A stretch of 64,000 nt of DNA, taken from a bacterium (GTDB lineage: Bacteria > Desulfobacterota > Binatia > HRBIN30 > CADEER01). The stretch is from assembly GCA_019637795.1 (NCBI GenBank), contig JAHBUY010000003.1, forward strand, positions 505,409 to 569,408, given 5' to 3'. Under the pieces are notes generated by a model. That model ran no database searches, was not told the DNA's origin, and saw nothing but the letters and a program-made list of their open reading frames with translations. Positions 46,981-55,154 of this stretch are shown piece by piece. Position 1 is the stretch's first letter, and every line of letters begins with the position of its first letter. The position numbers and the translations under genes were made by a program.

Positions 46981-47577
46981 TCAGCGCAACTGCGCGCTGG
47001 CGCCAAACCGTTCCAGGCGCTCCGCGTGCGCCAGCAATCCCACCGCGGCCACGTCCGCCGCCGCTTCGTTGCGCGCCACCGCGTGCGCCACCGTCGCCAC
47101 CGCCTGCGCCAAACTCTCCTCGGTCGGCTCCTCGCCGGCGCCGCCGTTCATCACCACCAGGTCCACCGCCCCGGTGTGCACCAGCCCCACCGGCGCGCCG
47201 CCGTTGCGGCACAGGTGGATCCGCCGCGTCCGCCCGCTGGCGTGCGCCAGCGTCAGCACGCTCGCTCCCGCCTGCACCGGCCCCAGCTCCGCCACCTGCC
47301 AGCCCTCGCCCACCGCCGCGCCCGCCGTCAGCGGCGCCAGCAGCCCCCACGGCGCCGCCGCCGTCGGTCCCGTGCCCGCCACCGCGGCCGCCGCGCTCGG
47401 CGCCGGCGCTGGCGCCGTGCGCCAGCGCGTCCGGCCGGGCCGCGCGCCCGCGGTCGGCGCGCCGCTCGCCGGCTCCGCCACCGCGCGCCCCTGCGCCCGG
47501 CTCCCCATGGTCGTTACCGCGCCGGCCACGGCCGCTCCCGCGGCCAGCCTGCCGACGAACGCGCGCCGCGACAGCAT
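46981..47577 (-). CDS. Tat-signal protein of cassette D (intact)
   Basis: A 198-residue protein that I do not recognise. The N-terminus MLSRRAFVGRLAAGAAVAGAV carries a twin-arginine signal (SRRAFVG), so it is probably exported folded. An Ala/Pro/Gly linker follows to about residue 75. The body (WGLLAPLTAGAAVGEGWQVAELGP, SGRTRRIHLCRNGGAPVGLVHTGAVDLVVMNGG) ends in a helical region rich in Ala (ESLAQAVATVAHAVARNEAA). There is a single Cys. It is the first gene of the cassette, upstream of the peptide gene, and copies in A, B and C are frameshifted. A role in export or anchoring of the modified peptide is possible. Confidence 0.75.
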   Translation of the reverse strand: MLSRRAFVGRLAAGAAVAGAVTTMGSRAQGRAVAEPASGAPTAGARPGRTRWRTAPAPAPSAAAAVAGTGPTAAAPWGLLAPLTAGAAVGEGWQVAELGPVQAGASVLTLAHASGRTRRIHLCRNGGAPVGLVHTGAVDLVVMNGGAGEEPTEESLAQAVATVAHAVARNEAAADVAAVGLLAHAERLERFGASAQLR

Positions 47578-48033
47578 GCTCTCCCCCCTGAAAATGATGA
47601 CCTTGGTCCCCGTTGCCGGCGCTACCACGGCGACAGACGGATAGTAAATAAGAAATCGACGGAGGCGCGGAAAAACTGCACGCCGCGGAGCGACCCTCCG
47701 ACGGAACCGCCGCCCCTCGGCGCCGCGGGCGGACGAGCGCGACGCGGCGGCGCTGCGCCCGCATCGCGCGCCGCCGACGAGACCGGCGCGCCGTCGACGC
47801 GCGGCGCCGTCGACGGCGCCGAAAATAAGGTGGCGTCTCGATTTCTGCTGTGGTACCCGGGTCTTCGGGATCCGGGGGGCGGCGAGCGACTGCGACAGCC
47901 GGGCGGACATCGGCGCCGGCCGTTCGGGGCTTCGCCGACGGGACAGAATCCGCAAACGACCAGAATCGACTGACGCGCGTGCGACGAACGTCTGTGACTT
48001 GCCAATTCCTGAGGCGCGGCCGGCTGCTATCTG
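47578..48033. promoter_or_regulatory. Divergent control region between cassette D and maturation operon
   Basis: A 456-base gap with no supported gene. The cassette-type element lies at 47618-47658 (minus-strand CGATTTCTTATTTACTATCC then GTCTGTCGCCGTGGTAGCGCC). It shares TTTACT, GTCTG and CCGTGGTAGCG with cassettes B and C. The part near 47820-47830 (GAAAATAAGG) and 47985-48010 is AT-richer and could carry the promoter of the plus-strand operon. Co-location suggests that precursor and maturation genes are co-regulated. Confidence 0.5.
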
Positions 48034-49845
48034 ATGCGTAGGCCCGACGAGAGCCCGCTCCGCGCGCGCGCCGCCGGGCGCACACCGCGCATCGATCTCC
48101 TGCTGGCGCTCATCCGCCGCGAGGGCACGCTGCCCTGGCGCGTCGATCGTGCCGTCGATGAGCGACCCGCCAGCGAGGTGCTCGCCGCGGCGCAGGCGAG
48201 CAGCGCGCAGCCGGGCACGCTGGTGTTGCTGGGCGGCGATCCTCTCGGACGCGCGGACATCTGGGAGCTGCTGGCCGCGACGGCGGCGCTGCGCGCCGAT
48301 GGCGTCGACCTCTGGACCTCCGGCCAGTCCCTCTCCGCGGCGACGGTGCCGCGCCTGCGCGCCGCCGGCGTACGCCGCGTCCACATCCCCTTCCACTGCG
48401 CGCGCCAGGACGCGCACGACTGGCTGGTCGGCCAGGCGAGCGCGTTGAAGGCCGCGCACCGCGCCATCCGGGCCTGCGTCGAGGGCGAGCTGCCGGTGGT
48501 CGCCGAGGTCGTGCTGACGCGGCCGACCGCGGCCCACCTCGCCGAGACCATCGAGGTGCTGGCGCGCCTCGGCGTGCGCGCGGTGAGCGTCCGCCGCCTG
48601 ACCCAGGCCGACGCGCCCGGGCCGCAGTTCGTCACCCTGTCGCCGCGCCTGGCCCTGCTCGAGCCCTCCCTCGAGCACGCCGCCGCCGTCGCCCTGGAGC
48701 GGCGCGTGCGGCTGGTTCTGCGCGAGCTGCCGCTCTGCGCCGCGCCGCGCCTGCGCCCGCTGCTGGCGCCGCCGGGCAGCGAGCGGTGGATCGGCGCCGA
48801 CGACACGCCCGCGGCGCCCGCCGCCGGCGCGCCCGGCTGTCCGAGCTGTCCCGGCGCCCCGTACTGCGCCGGCGCGCCGCTCGACTACACGCAGCGCTTC
48901 GGATGGGAGGAATTCCTCGGCCGCGATGACACGGCGGCGCGCATCGCCGAGAGCGTCGCGGCGCAGCGCGCGGGCGCGCCCTCGCCGCCGATGGTGTTCG
49001 ACTGGGAAGCGCCGGCGCGCCTCGCCTGCGCGAGCTGCGGCGATGCGCCGGCCGGCGCCGGGGCGGCGCCCGAGTCGACGCGCGCCGTGCGCGCCCGCAT
49101 GGTGGCCGCCGCCCGGCATCGTCCGACCGCGCTGCGGGTGGTCGGCGCCGACGTGCTGGCGCATCCCGAGGCGGCGAAGCTGCTCTACGACGCGGTGCGG
49201 CTGTTCCCGCGCGTCGAGGTGGCGGGCGAGGCGAGCGCGGTCGCGGAATGGAGCGACGTCGACCTCCGCCGGCTGCGCGACGTGCAGCGCTTCGACGTCG
49301 CGCTCTACGGCCCCGATGCGGCCGCGCACGACGCCCACTGCGGCATCGCCGGCGGCTTCGCCGCCACCATCCGCGCCGCGCAGCGCTTGCGCGCCAAGGC
49401 CAACCTGCGGGTCGGCGCCTACGCCATCCTGCACGACGCGAGCCCCGTCGCGGCCTACGCCGCCGCCTGGGCGGACGGGCAGTTGCCGGGCGAGCCGCGC
49501 TTCCGGCTGGCCGCGAGCGGCGGCTCGCTCGACGAGCTCGTCGACGCGGCGCGCGCTCTGCCGGCGGGCAGAACGCGCCAGGCGCTGCTGGCCGTCCTCC
49601 CGCGCTGCCTGACGGCCGCGGCGGGCCTGGCCGCCGACGCGGTCAGCGCCGACGCGGCGGCGGCGCCACAGCAGCGGATGCAGTTCGGCAAGAGCGTGCC
49701 GTACGCGCCCGGCGGTTCGGATCCGCTGGGCCCCTTCGCGCCCTGCCCGGCGGGCGGAAGAGGGTGCGGCATCGCCGGATGTCCCGGGTTGGCAATCGGA
49801 TGGCACAGCACAGCGAGGTCACAGCGATGGGGCAGCAGCATCTAA
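48034..49845 (+). CDS. Double pseudo-radical-SAM protein
   Basis: A 603-residue protein with two radical-SAM-like barrels that lack the CxxxCxxC cluster motif. The first half keeps barrel features (LVLLGGDPLGRADIWELLAA like the GGEP strand; RRVHIPFHCARQDAHDWLVG like the hISlHg segment) and ends in a SPASM-like Cys group (GCPSCPGAPYCAG). The second half repeats the pattern (LRVVGADVLAHPEAAKLL, FDVALYGPDAAAHDAHCG). The C-terminus has another Cys cluster (CPAGGRGCGIAGCPG). The first 60 residues contain no cysteine triad. It heads the maturation operon and overlaps the next gene by 19 bp. It may serve as a substrate-binding or regulatory pseudoenzyme; this is inferred. Confidence 0.65.
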   Translation: MRRPDESPLRARAAGRTPRIDLLLALIRREGTLPWRVDRAVDERPASEVLAAAQASSAQPGTLVLLGGDPLGRADIWELLAATAALRADGVDLWTSGQSLSAATVPRLRAAGVRRVHIPFHCARQDAHDWLVGQASALKAAHRAIRACVEGELPVVAEVVLTRPTAAHLAETIEVLARLGVRAVSVRRLTQADAPGPQFVTLSPRLALLEPSLEHAAAVALERRVRLVLRELPLCAAPRLRPLLAPPGSERWIGADDTPAAPAAGAPGCPSCPGAPYCAGAPLDYTQRFGWEEFLGRDDTAARIAESVAAQRAGAPSPPMVFDWEAPARLACASCGDAPAGAGAAPESTRAVRARMVAAARHRPTALRVVGADVLAHPEAAKLLYDAVRLFPRVEVAGEASAVAEWSDVDLRRLRDVQRFDVALYGPDAAAHDAHCGIAGGFAATIRAAQRLRAKANLRVGAYAILHDASPVAAYAAAWADGQLPGEPRFRLAASGGSLDELVDAARALPAGRTRQALLAVLPRCLTAAAGLAADAVSADAAAAPQQRMQFGKSVPYAPGGSDPLGPFAPCPAGGRGCGIAGCPGLAIGWHSTARSQRWGSSI

Positions 49846-51704
49846 CCGACGGCATGTTGGCGCGCGAGCGCGTCGCCAACGTCCGCAAGCACTGGGTGCG
49901 CCTGGTCACGGCGTGCAACAGCCGCTGCGTCTTCTGTCTCGACACCGACACGCCGCGCGGCGTCTACCTGCCCGAGGACGAGGTGCGGCGCGAGCTGATC
50001 CGCGGCCGCACCGAGCTGAACGCCGACAAGGTGATCCTCTCCGGCGGCGAGGGGTCGATCCATCCCAAGTTCATCGACTTCATCCGCTTCGCCAAGGAGC
50101 TCGGGTACAGCCGCATCCAGACCGTCACCAACGGCGTGATGCTGTCGAAGCGGGAGTTCTACAACGCCGCCGTCGAGGCCGGCCTGGGCGAGATCACCTA
50201 CAGCCTGCACGGCCACACGCCCGAGCTGCACGACCGCCTCACCGCGACGCCGGGCGCCTTCCACAAGCTGATGAAGGGGATGATGCGCGCCATCCGCGAG
50301 GGCCGCATCATCGTCAACGTCGACGTCTGCATCAACAAGCAGAACGTCCCCTACATCGACCAGATCGTCGATCTCTGCCTGCAGGTCGGGGTGCGCGAGT
50401 TCGACCTCCTGCACGTGATCCCGCAGGGCGTGGCGTTCGAGAACCGCAAGGACCTGTTCTACGATCCGATCGAGCACCTGCCGCGGCTGCACAAGGTGTT
50501 CCGCCTCAACCGCCACCCCGGCGTGGTGATCTGGACCAACCGCTTCCCGCTCGAATTCCTCGAGGGCCTCGAGGACCTCATCCAGGATCCGCACAAGATG
50601 CTCGACGAGGTGAACGGGCGCCGCTTCCAGGTGCGCAGGTACCTCGACGAGGGCACGCCGCTCGAGTGCCGCGACATCGAGCGCTGCCAGTACTGTTTCA
50701 TCGAGTCGTTCTGCACCAGCGCCGACCGCATCATCGCGCGCCAGAACCAGGCGACGTGGGACGTCTGGTGGATCGGCAAGCCGGACGGCGCGGCGACCAC
50801 CGCGGCGCTGAGCCGTGCGACCCTGCCCTTCGGCTCGCGCCACGTCGGCCTCGAGGTCGACGACCTCGCCGACCTCGAACACCTGCCGGTCGCGCAGGAC
50901 ATCGGCATCTACGTCAGGCCGCAGACGATCACCCGCATGGTCGAGCGCGACGTCGTGACCAATCGTCTGGTCATCGTCGCCCGCGAGGCGGCGCATCTCG
51001 ACGCGCTGCTCGCCGGCGCCGGTCTGCCGGACGGCGTGCGGGTCGAGATCGAGCTCAACGTCTCGACCGGCCCGTGGCTGCTGGCGCATCGCGATCGCGT
51101 CGCGGCGCTGCTCGACCGCATCCACCTGCGCCAGCCGACCTACGAGCTCATGAAGGACGCCGTCGCCAACGACGTCCGCCATCCGAAGGGGTTCTTCGAG
51201 CAACTGGCGCTGCCCATCCCGGTGAGCGGCCTGCCCGCCTGCATGACGCCGGGAGCGCGGCTGGCCGAGGGCCTGGCGGTGCTGCGGCAGACGATGTTCG
51301 ATCCGGAGACCGGGCGCCTCGCCACCCGGGAGCTGGCGCGCGCCCACGTCGTCGACGGCTACACCGGCAAGTCGCTGCGCTGCCGCGACTGCCGGGTCAC
51401 CGATCGCTGCGAGGGGGCGCACATCAACTTCATCCGCGACCAGGGTTTCCGGGAGATGGAGCCGCTGCGCGAGGGCCCGTGGGCCGACGCCGCCGAGGCG
51501 CAACTGCTGGCGCTGCACCCCGAGAAGCCGTCCCGCCTGCGCGACGGCCGCCCGCTCGAACCGGTGGCGCCGAGCCTTCCCGGCTACGCCCCCGCCCAGC
51601 CGGCGCCGGAGGAGCCGCTCATCGAATTCGGCCGCAAAGCGAAGGAGGCGAAGGAACGCCGCCGCCTCGAGTTCGAAGCGGCGCAGCCAGTGCCGGAGAA
51701 CTGA
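49827..51704 (+). CDS. Radical SAM maturase with two C-terminal Cys clusters
   Basis: A 625-residue radical SAM enzyme. The [4Fe-4S]-SAM motif CNSRCVFC begins at Cys30, GGEG stands in for GGEP (SGGEGSIHPKF), and YSLHGHTPEL marks the barrel. A SPASM-like group (CRDIERCQYCFIESFC) lies near residue 290. A further 300 residues end in CRDCRVTDRCEG. I chose the ATG at 49827 with GAGG 8 bases upstream; an ATG at 49800 is possible. The length and double Cys groups suggest auxiliary clusters for peptide modification. It is separated from the next gene by 98 bp containing a palindrome. It could stand in for HxsC, but I cannot show that. Confidence 0.8.
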   Translation: MGQQHLTDGMLARERVANVRKHWVRLVTACNSRCVFCLDTDTPRGVYLPEDEVRRELIRGRTELNADKVILSGGEGSIHPKFIDFIRFAKELGYSRIQTVTNGVMLSKREFYNAAVEAGLGEITYSLHGHTPELHDRLTATPGAFHKLMKGMMRAIREGRIIVNVDVCINKQNVPYIDQIVDLCLQVGVREFDLLHVIPQGVAFENRKDLFYDPIEHLPRLHKVFRLNRHPGVVIWTNRFPLEFLEGLEDLIQDPHKMLDEVNGRRFQVRRYLDEGTPLECRDIERCQYCFIESFCTSADRIIARQNQATWDVWWIGKPDGAATTAALSRATLPFGSRHVGLEVDDLADLEHLPVAQDIGIYVRPQTITRMVERDVVTNRLVIVAREAAHLDALLAGAGLPDGVRVEIELNVSTGPWLLAHRDRVAALLDRIHLRQPTYELMKDAVANDVRHPKGFFEQLALPIPVSGLPACMTPGARLAEGLAVLRQTMFDPETGRLATRELARAHVVDGYTGKSLRCRDCRVTDRCEGAHINFIRDQGFREMEPLREGPWADAAEAQLLALHPEKPSRLRDGRPLEPVAPSLPGYAPAQPAPEEPLIEFGRKAKEAKERRRLEFEAAQPVPEN

Positions 51705-51715
51705 ACAAAAAAGAC

Positions 51716-51790
51716 TTCACACGGAGAACGGAGAAGCGGAGCGGCGCGGCCGAGGACGGGTTTCTCCGTTGCTCCGTTCTCCGTGTGAAA
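51716..51790. repeat. Interspersed palindrome (copy 2) inside the maturation operon
   Basis: Left arm 51716-51741 (TTCACACGGAGAACGGAGAA...) and right arm 51764-51790 pair almost completely, with a 22-base loop. It is built from the same ACGGAG units as copies 1 and 3 but with AACGGAG variants. In the transcript it would form a long stem between two radical SAM genes. Confidence 0.85.
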
Positions 51791-51802
51791 AAGAAATCAG
51801 CG

Positions 51803-52840
51803 ATGGCCAATCTCGGATACCTGCAGCTCACCCGGAACTGCTACCAGAAGTGCCAGTTCTGCAGTAACCCGCCGACCGGCGTGCATCTCGACGAGGCGGA
51901 GATGCGCGCCAACATCGATCAGCTCGTCGAGATGGGCTACGACGGCGTCATCCTGACCGGCGGCGAGCCGAGCATCTCGGAGCTGCTGCTGCCGGCGCTG
52001 CGATATGCGCGGGAGCGCCGACTGTTCAGCCGCATGATCACCAACGGCCAGAAGCTCGCCGACCGGGACTTCTTCCGCGAGTGCGTCGATGCCGGGCTGA
52101 CGCACATCCACGTCTCGTTGCACAGCTACCGGCGCGAGGTGCACGACTACATCACGCAGTACCCGGGGGCCTGGGATCTGCTGGTCGACTGCCTCGCGCT
52201 CGTGCCGGAGATGGGCATCACCTCCGACATCAACACGGTGATCAACGTCTACAACTGCGACCACCTGCACGAGACCGTGCAGTGGATCTGCGAGACCTTT
52301 CCGCACATCCGCCACTTCGTCTGGAACAACATGGATCCGGACGGCAACCGCGCCGAGCAGCACCCCGACTGCATTCCGCGCCACTACGAGTTCCAGGTCT
52401 CGCTCGAGCGGGCGATGGACTACCTGGTCAGCACCGGGCGCAGCTTCCGCGCCGAGCGCGTGCCGCTCTGCTACATGCGCCGCTTCGCCTGGGCCTCCAC
52501 CGAGACGCGCAAGATCGTCAAGGAGGAGGAGCGCTGCATCCGCTTCCTCGACTTCAAGGGCTTCATCCACCAGAAGGAGTTCCTGCACGGCAAGGGCGCC
52601 GCCTGCGATGTCTGCCGCTTCGATCCCATCTGCGCCGGCATGTTCTCCATGGCCAAGACGTTCGACGAGCGCGAGCAGTCGCCGATCTTCGACGACCCCA
52701 CCGACGTCATCGCCGCCGTGCTCGGGCACGCGCCGTCGCCGGAGCTGATGGCACGGCTGCAGGCGCGGCGCGGCCGGCGCTCGAAGACCGAGCAGCCGTC
52801 GCAGGCCAAACGGGAGCAGGCCCTGCAGCGAGCGCTGTGA
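51803..52840 (+). CDS. Radical SAM protein
   Basis: A 345-residue radical SAM enzyme with the cluster motif CYQKCQFC from Cys13, GGEPS in LTGGEPSISELL, and THIHVSLHSYRREVHDY for the barrel. The C-terminal part has a Cys set (CIRFLDFKGFIHQ, then CDVCRFDPICAGMF) that could hold an auxiliary cluster of SPASM/twitch type. The last 30 residues are Lys/Arg/Gln-rich. It is followed by the two-core enzyme after 2 bp, so coupled translation is likely. Substrate inferred from context: the HGS peptides. Confidence 0.82.
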   Translation: MANLGYLQLTRNCYQKCQFCSNPPTGVHLDEAEMRANIDQLVEMGYDGVILTGGEPSISELLLPALRYARERRLFSRMITNGQKLADRDFFRECVDAGLTHIHVSLHSYRREVHDYITQYPGAWDLLVDCLALVPEMGITSDINTVINVYNCDHLHETVQWICETFPHIRHFVWNNMDPDGNRAEQHPDCIPRHYEFQVSLERAMDYLVSTGRSFRAERVPLCYMRRFAWASTETRKIVKEEERCIRFLDFKGFIHQKEFLHGKGAACDVCRFDPICAGMFSMAKTFDEREQSPIFDDPTDVIAAVLGHAPSPELMARLQARRGRRSKTEQPSQAKREQALQRAL

Positions 52841-52842
52841 GC

Positions 52843-55152
52843 ATGGCGCGATTCCTCTTCGTCAACCCGCCGCTGGTCCTCGACGAGGACTTCATCGACT
52901 ACCCGTACTTCGCCAATCACGGGTTGCTCGCCTGCGCCGGCCTGGCGGCGAGCCGCGGCGCGCGGGTCGAGGTGTACGACGCCTTCGCGCTGCCCGAATC
53001 GGGTCGCCATCCGCGGCTCGCCGGCGGCTGGACCCTCGGCATCGACCACGGCGACTTCGTCGCCGGCCTGCCGGACAAGCCTTACGACGTGGTGGTGCTC
53101 GGCGCCTCGGTGTTCGTCCGCATCGAGGACGCCCACCAGGAAACGCGCGACCTCATCCGCGCCCTCCGCGACCAGTACCCGCACGCCGTGCTGCTGCTCA
53201 GCGACGGCTACGTCGGCGGCCAGCACTACATGAGCTACGACGGCGCCGCCGTGCTCGCCGCCTATCCCGAGCTCGACGCGATCCTCAAGTATCCCGGCGA
53301 ACGCCGCTTCGGCGATCCCGACGCGCTGGCGCAATTGCGCGGCGTCCGCCAGGTGCTCGAGGACGGCGGCGCCCGCCCCGGCGATCCGCACGCCGCGTTC
53401 TACCTGCTCGACGAGATCGACACCGTCGCTTTCGACCGCTTCCTCGGCCGCTGCTTCGACGGCCGCTGGCAGAACACCTTCGGCATCGGCCCCGGCACCC
53501 GCTCGCTGCTCACCAGCATGGGCTGCCCGCACCGCTGCATCTTCTGCACCAGCAACCCGGGATGGCGGACGAACGGGCGCAAGCTCTACCAGCCGATCCC
53601 GCTGCAGCGGCTGCAGCACTGGACGTATCTGCTGCACGCGGTGTTCGGCGCGCGGAAGCTGCTCGTCCTCGACGAGATGGTGAACGTGCGGCCCGACTTC
53701 AACGCCATGCTGCGCGTCTTCAACGACCTCGGCCTGACCTACGACTTCCCCAACGGCATGCGCGCCGACCACCTCGATCGCGAGGATCTCGAGCTCATGG
53801 TCGGGAGGGTGACGACGCTCAGCATCTCCGCCGAGAGCGCCACCCAGGAGGATCTCGACGGGCCGATCGGCAAGGGGCAGAAGCTCGACGCCATCTACCG
53901 CGTCGCCCAGTGGTGCCACGAGCTCGGCATCCCGCTCATGTCGCACTACATCATCGGCTTCCCCTGGGAGACGCCGGCGCACGTCACCCGGACGCTGGAG
54001 ATGGCGTACGAGCTGCACGACAAGTACGGCGTCTGGCCGTCGATGCAGTTCGCGACCCCGATCCGCGGCACGCAACTGCACGAACAGTGCGTGCAGCTCG
54101 GGCTGGTCGACGAGGCCGGCATCGACCTCAAGGACGGCGCCCTCTTCCAGCACAAGCCGGCCTACGAGCCGCCGCACTGCCCGCCGGGCTACCTCGCCCG
54201 GGCGCGCGCCGCCTTCGACACCAAGATCGCCGCCCGCGCGGCGCGGAAGCTGATCGTCAACATCACCTACAAGTGCGCCAACCGGTGCGTCTTCTGCGCC
54301 ACCGGCGACCGCATCACGGCGGCGCTGGAGTGGCAGAGGATCGACGCCATCCTGCGCCAGCATCGCGACGAGGGCACCGAGCTCCTCGACATCGACGGCG
54401 GGGAGCCGACCACCCACCCTCGGCTGATCGACGCCATCACGCTGGCGCGCGACCTCGGCTACCGCGCCATCAACGTCACCAGCAACGGCCGCCTGCTGCG
54501 CGACCGCGCGCTCGCCGACCGGCTGGTCAACAGCGGCATCACCCACCTGCTGATCTCGGTGCACGGGCCGGACGCCGCCGTGCACGACGCCGCGGTGGAC
54601 GTGCCCGGCGCCTTCGATCAGACGATGGCCGGCATCGACAACGTGATGGCGCTGCGGCCGGCGCACGTCGACACCGGCATGAACGTCACCATCGTGCGCG
54701 GCAACGTCGACCACCTGCTGCCGCTGGCCGCGCTGGCGATCGCCAAGGGCTTCGGCAAGATCAACTTCCAGCTCACCACGCCGTTCGGGCGCGCCTGGGA
54801 AGACGTGGTGCCGCCCCTCGACGAGGCGGCGCAGGCGGTGATGCGGGTGATCGACCGCTACGCCGACCAGATCCCGATCCACGTCATCAACGCCCAGCTC
54901 TGCGCCTTCCCCGGCTACGAACAGTACGTCGCCGGCGACCTGCAGAAGCTCGGCCGGACGATGATCTTCGCCGCCGACCCGCGCTTTCCCGAGCAGGTCA
55001 ATCTGCACGACTGGCTGGGCGCCAAGCGCGAGAAGCGCGAGGTCTGCCACACCTGCCCGTGGACCACGGTGTGCGAGGGCTTCCAGGTGTTCGCGCAGGA
55101 GAAGCCGGACATGCGCGTCGAGCGCGCCCGCCCGGTGGTGGCGGTGGCCTGA
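52843..55152 (+). CDS. Two-core radical SAM fusion with B12-binding-like N-terminal domain
   Basis: A 769-residue protein. Residues 1-190 look like a Rossmann/B12-binding-type domain (MARFLFVNPPLVLDE, DVVVLGASVFVRIE) but lack the DxHxxG cobalamin motif. Radical SAM core 1 has CPHRCIFC from Cys228, with barrel segments LSISAESATQEDLDG and SHYIIGFPWET as in B12-type enzymes. Core 2 has CANRCVFC from Cys478, GGEPTTHPRLID and LISVHGPDAAVHD, then CHTCPWTTVCEGF near 735. Two complete cores in one chain are unusual. It lies 2 bp after the previous and 2 bp before the next radical SAM gene. Confidence 0.82.
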   Translation: MARFLFVNPPLVLDEDFIDYPYFANHGLLACAGLAASRGARVEVYDAFALPESGRHPRLAGGWTLGIDHGDFVAGLPDKPYDVVVLGASVFVRIEDAHQETRDLIRALRDQYPHAVLLLSDGYVGGQHYMSYDGAAVLAAYPELDAILKYPGERRFGDPDALAQLRGVRQVLEDGGARPGDPHAAFYLLDEIDTVAFDRFLGRCFDGRWQNTFGIGPGTRSLLTSMGCPHRCIFCTSNPGWRTNGRKLYQPIPLQRLQHWTYLLHAVFGARKLLVLDEMVNVRPDFNAMLRVFNDLGLTYDFPNGMRADHLDREDLELMVGRVTTLSISAESATQEDLDGPIGKGQKLDAIYRVAQWCHELGIPLMSHYIIGFPWETPAHVTRTLEMAYELHDKYGVWPSMQFATPIRGTQLHEQCVQLGLVDEAGIDLKDGALFQHKPAYEPPHCPPGYLARARAAFDTKIAARAARKLIVNITYKCANRCVFCATGDRITAALEWQRIDAILRQHRDEGTELLDIDGGEPTTHPRLIDAITLARDLGYRAINVTSNGRLLRDRALADRLVNSGITHLLISVHGPDAAVHDAAVDVPGAFDQTMAGIDNVMALRPAHVDTGMNVTIVRGNVDHLLPLAALAIAKGFGKINFQLTTPFGRAWEDVVPPLDEAAQAVMRVIDRYADQIPIHVINAQLCAFPGYEQYVAGDLQKLGRTMIFAADPRFPEQVNLHDWLGAKREKREVCHTCPWTTVCEGFQVFAQEKPDMRVERARPVVAVA

Positions 55153-55154
55153 CG

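Larger units (their letters stand above)
26583..47577 (-). repeat. Four-copy tandem array of Tat protein / HGS peptide / Cys-rich protein cassettes
   Basis: Four direct copies of one gene cassette lie head to tail on the minus strand: A 26583-30289, B 30459-33885, C 34240-38795 and D 42150-47577. A Cys-rich gene without peptide or Tat partner (38966-41827) sits between C and D. Copies share near-identical stretches at the Tat gene, the HGS peptide gene, the first 900 bases of the Cys-rich gene and, for C, D and the orphan, its last 450 bases. The number of Cys-rich units varies (about 14, 11 and 33 in A, B and D). The array probably grew by unequal recombination. Confidence 0.85.

Noticed and set aside
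47578..48033. Small ORFs in the divergent control region
   Set aside because: None has a ribosome-binding site or protein-like sequence; they run across the promoter-like element.
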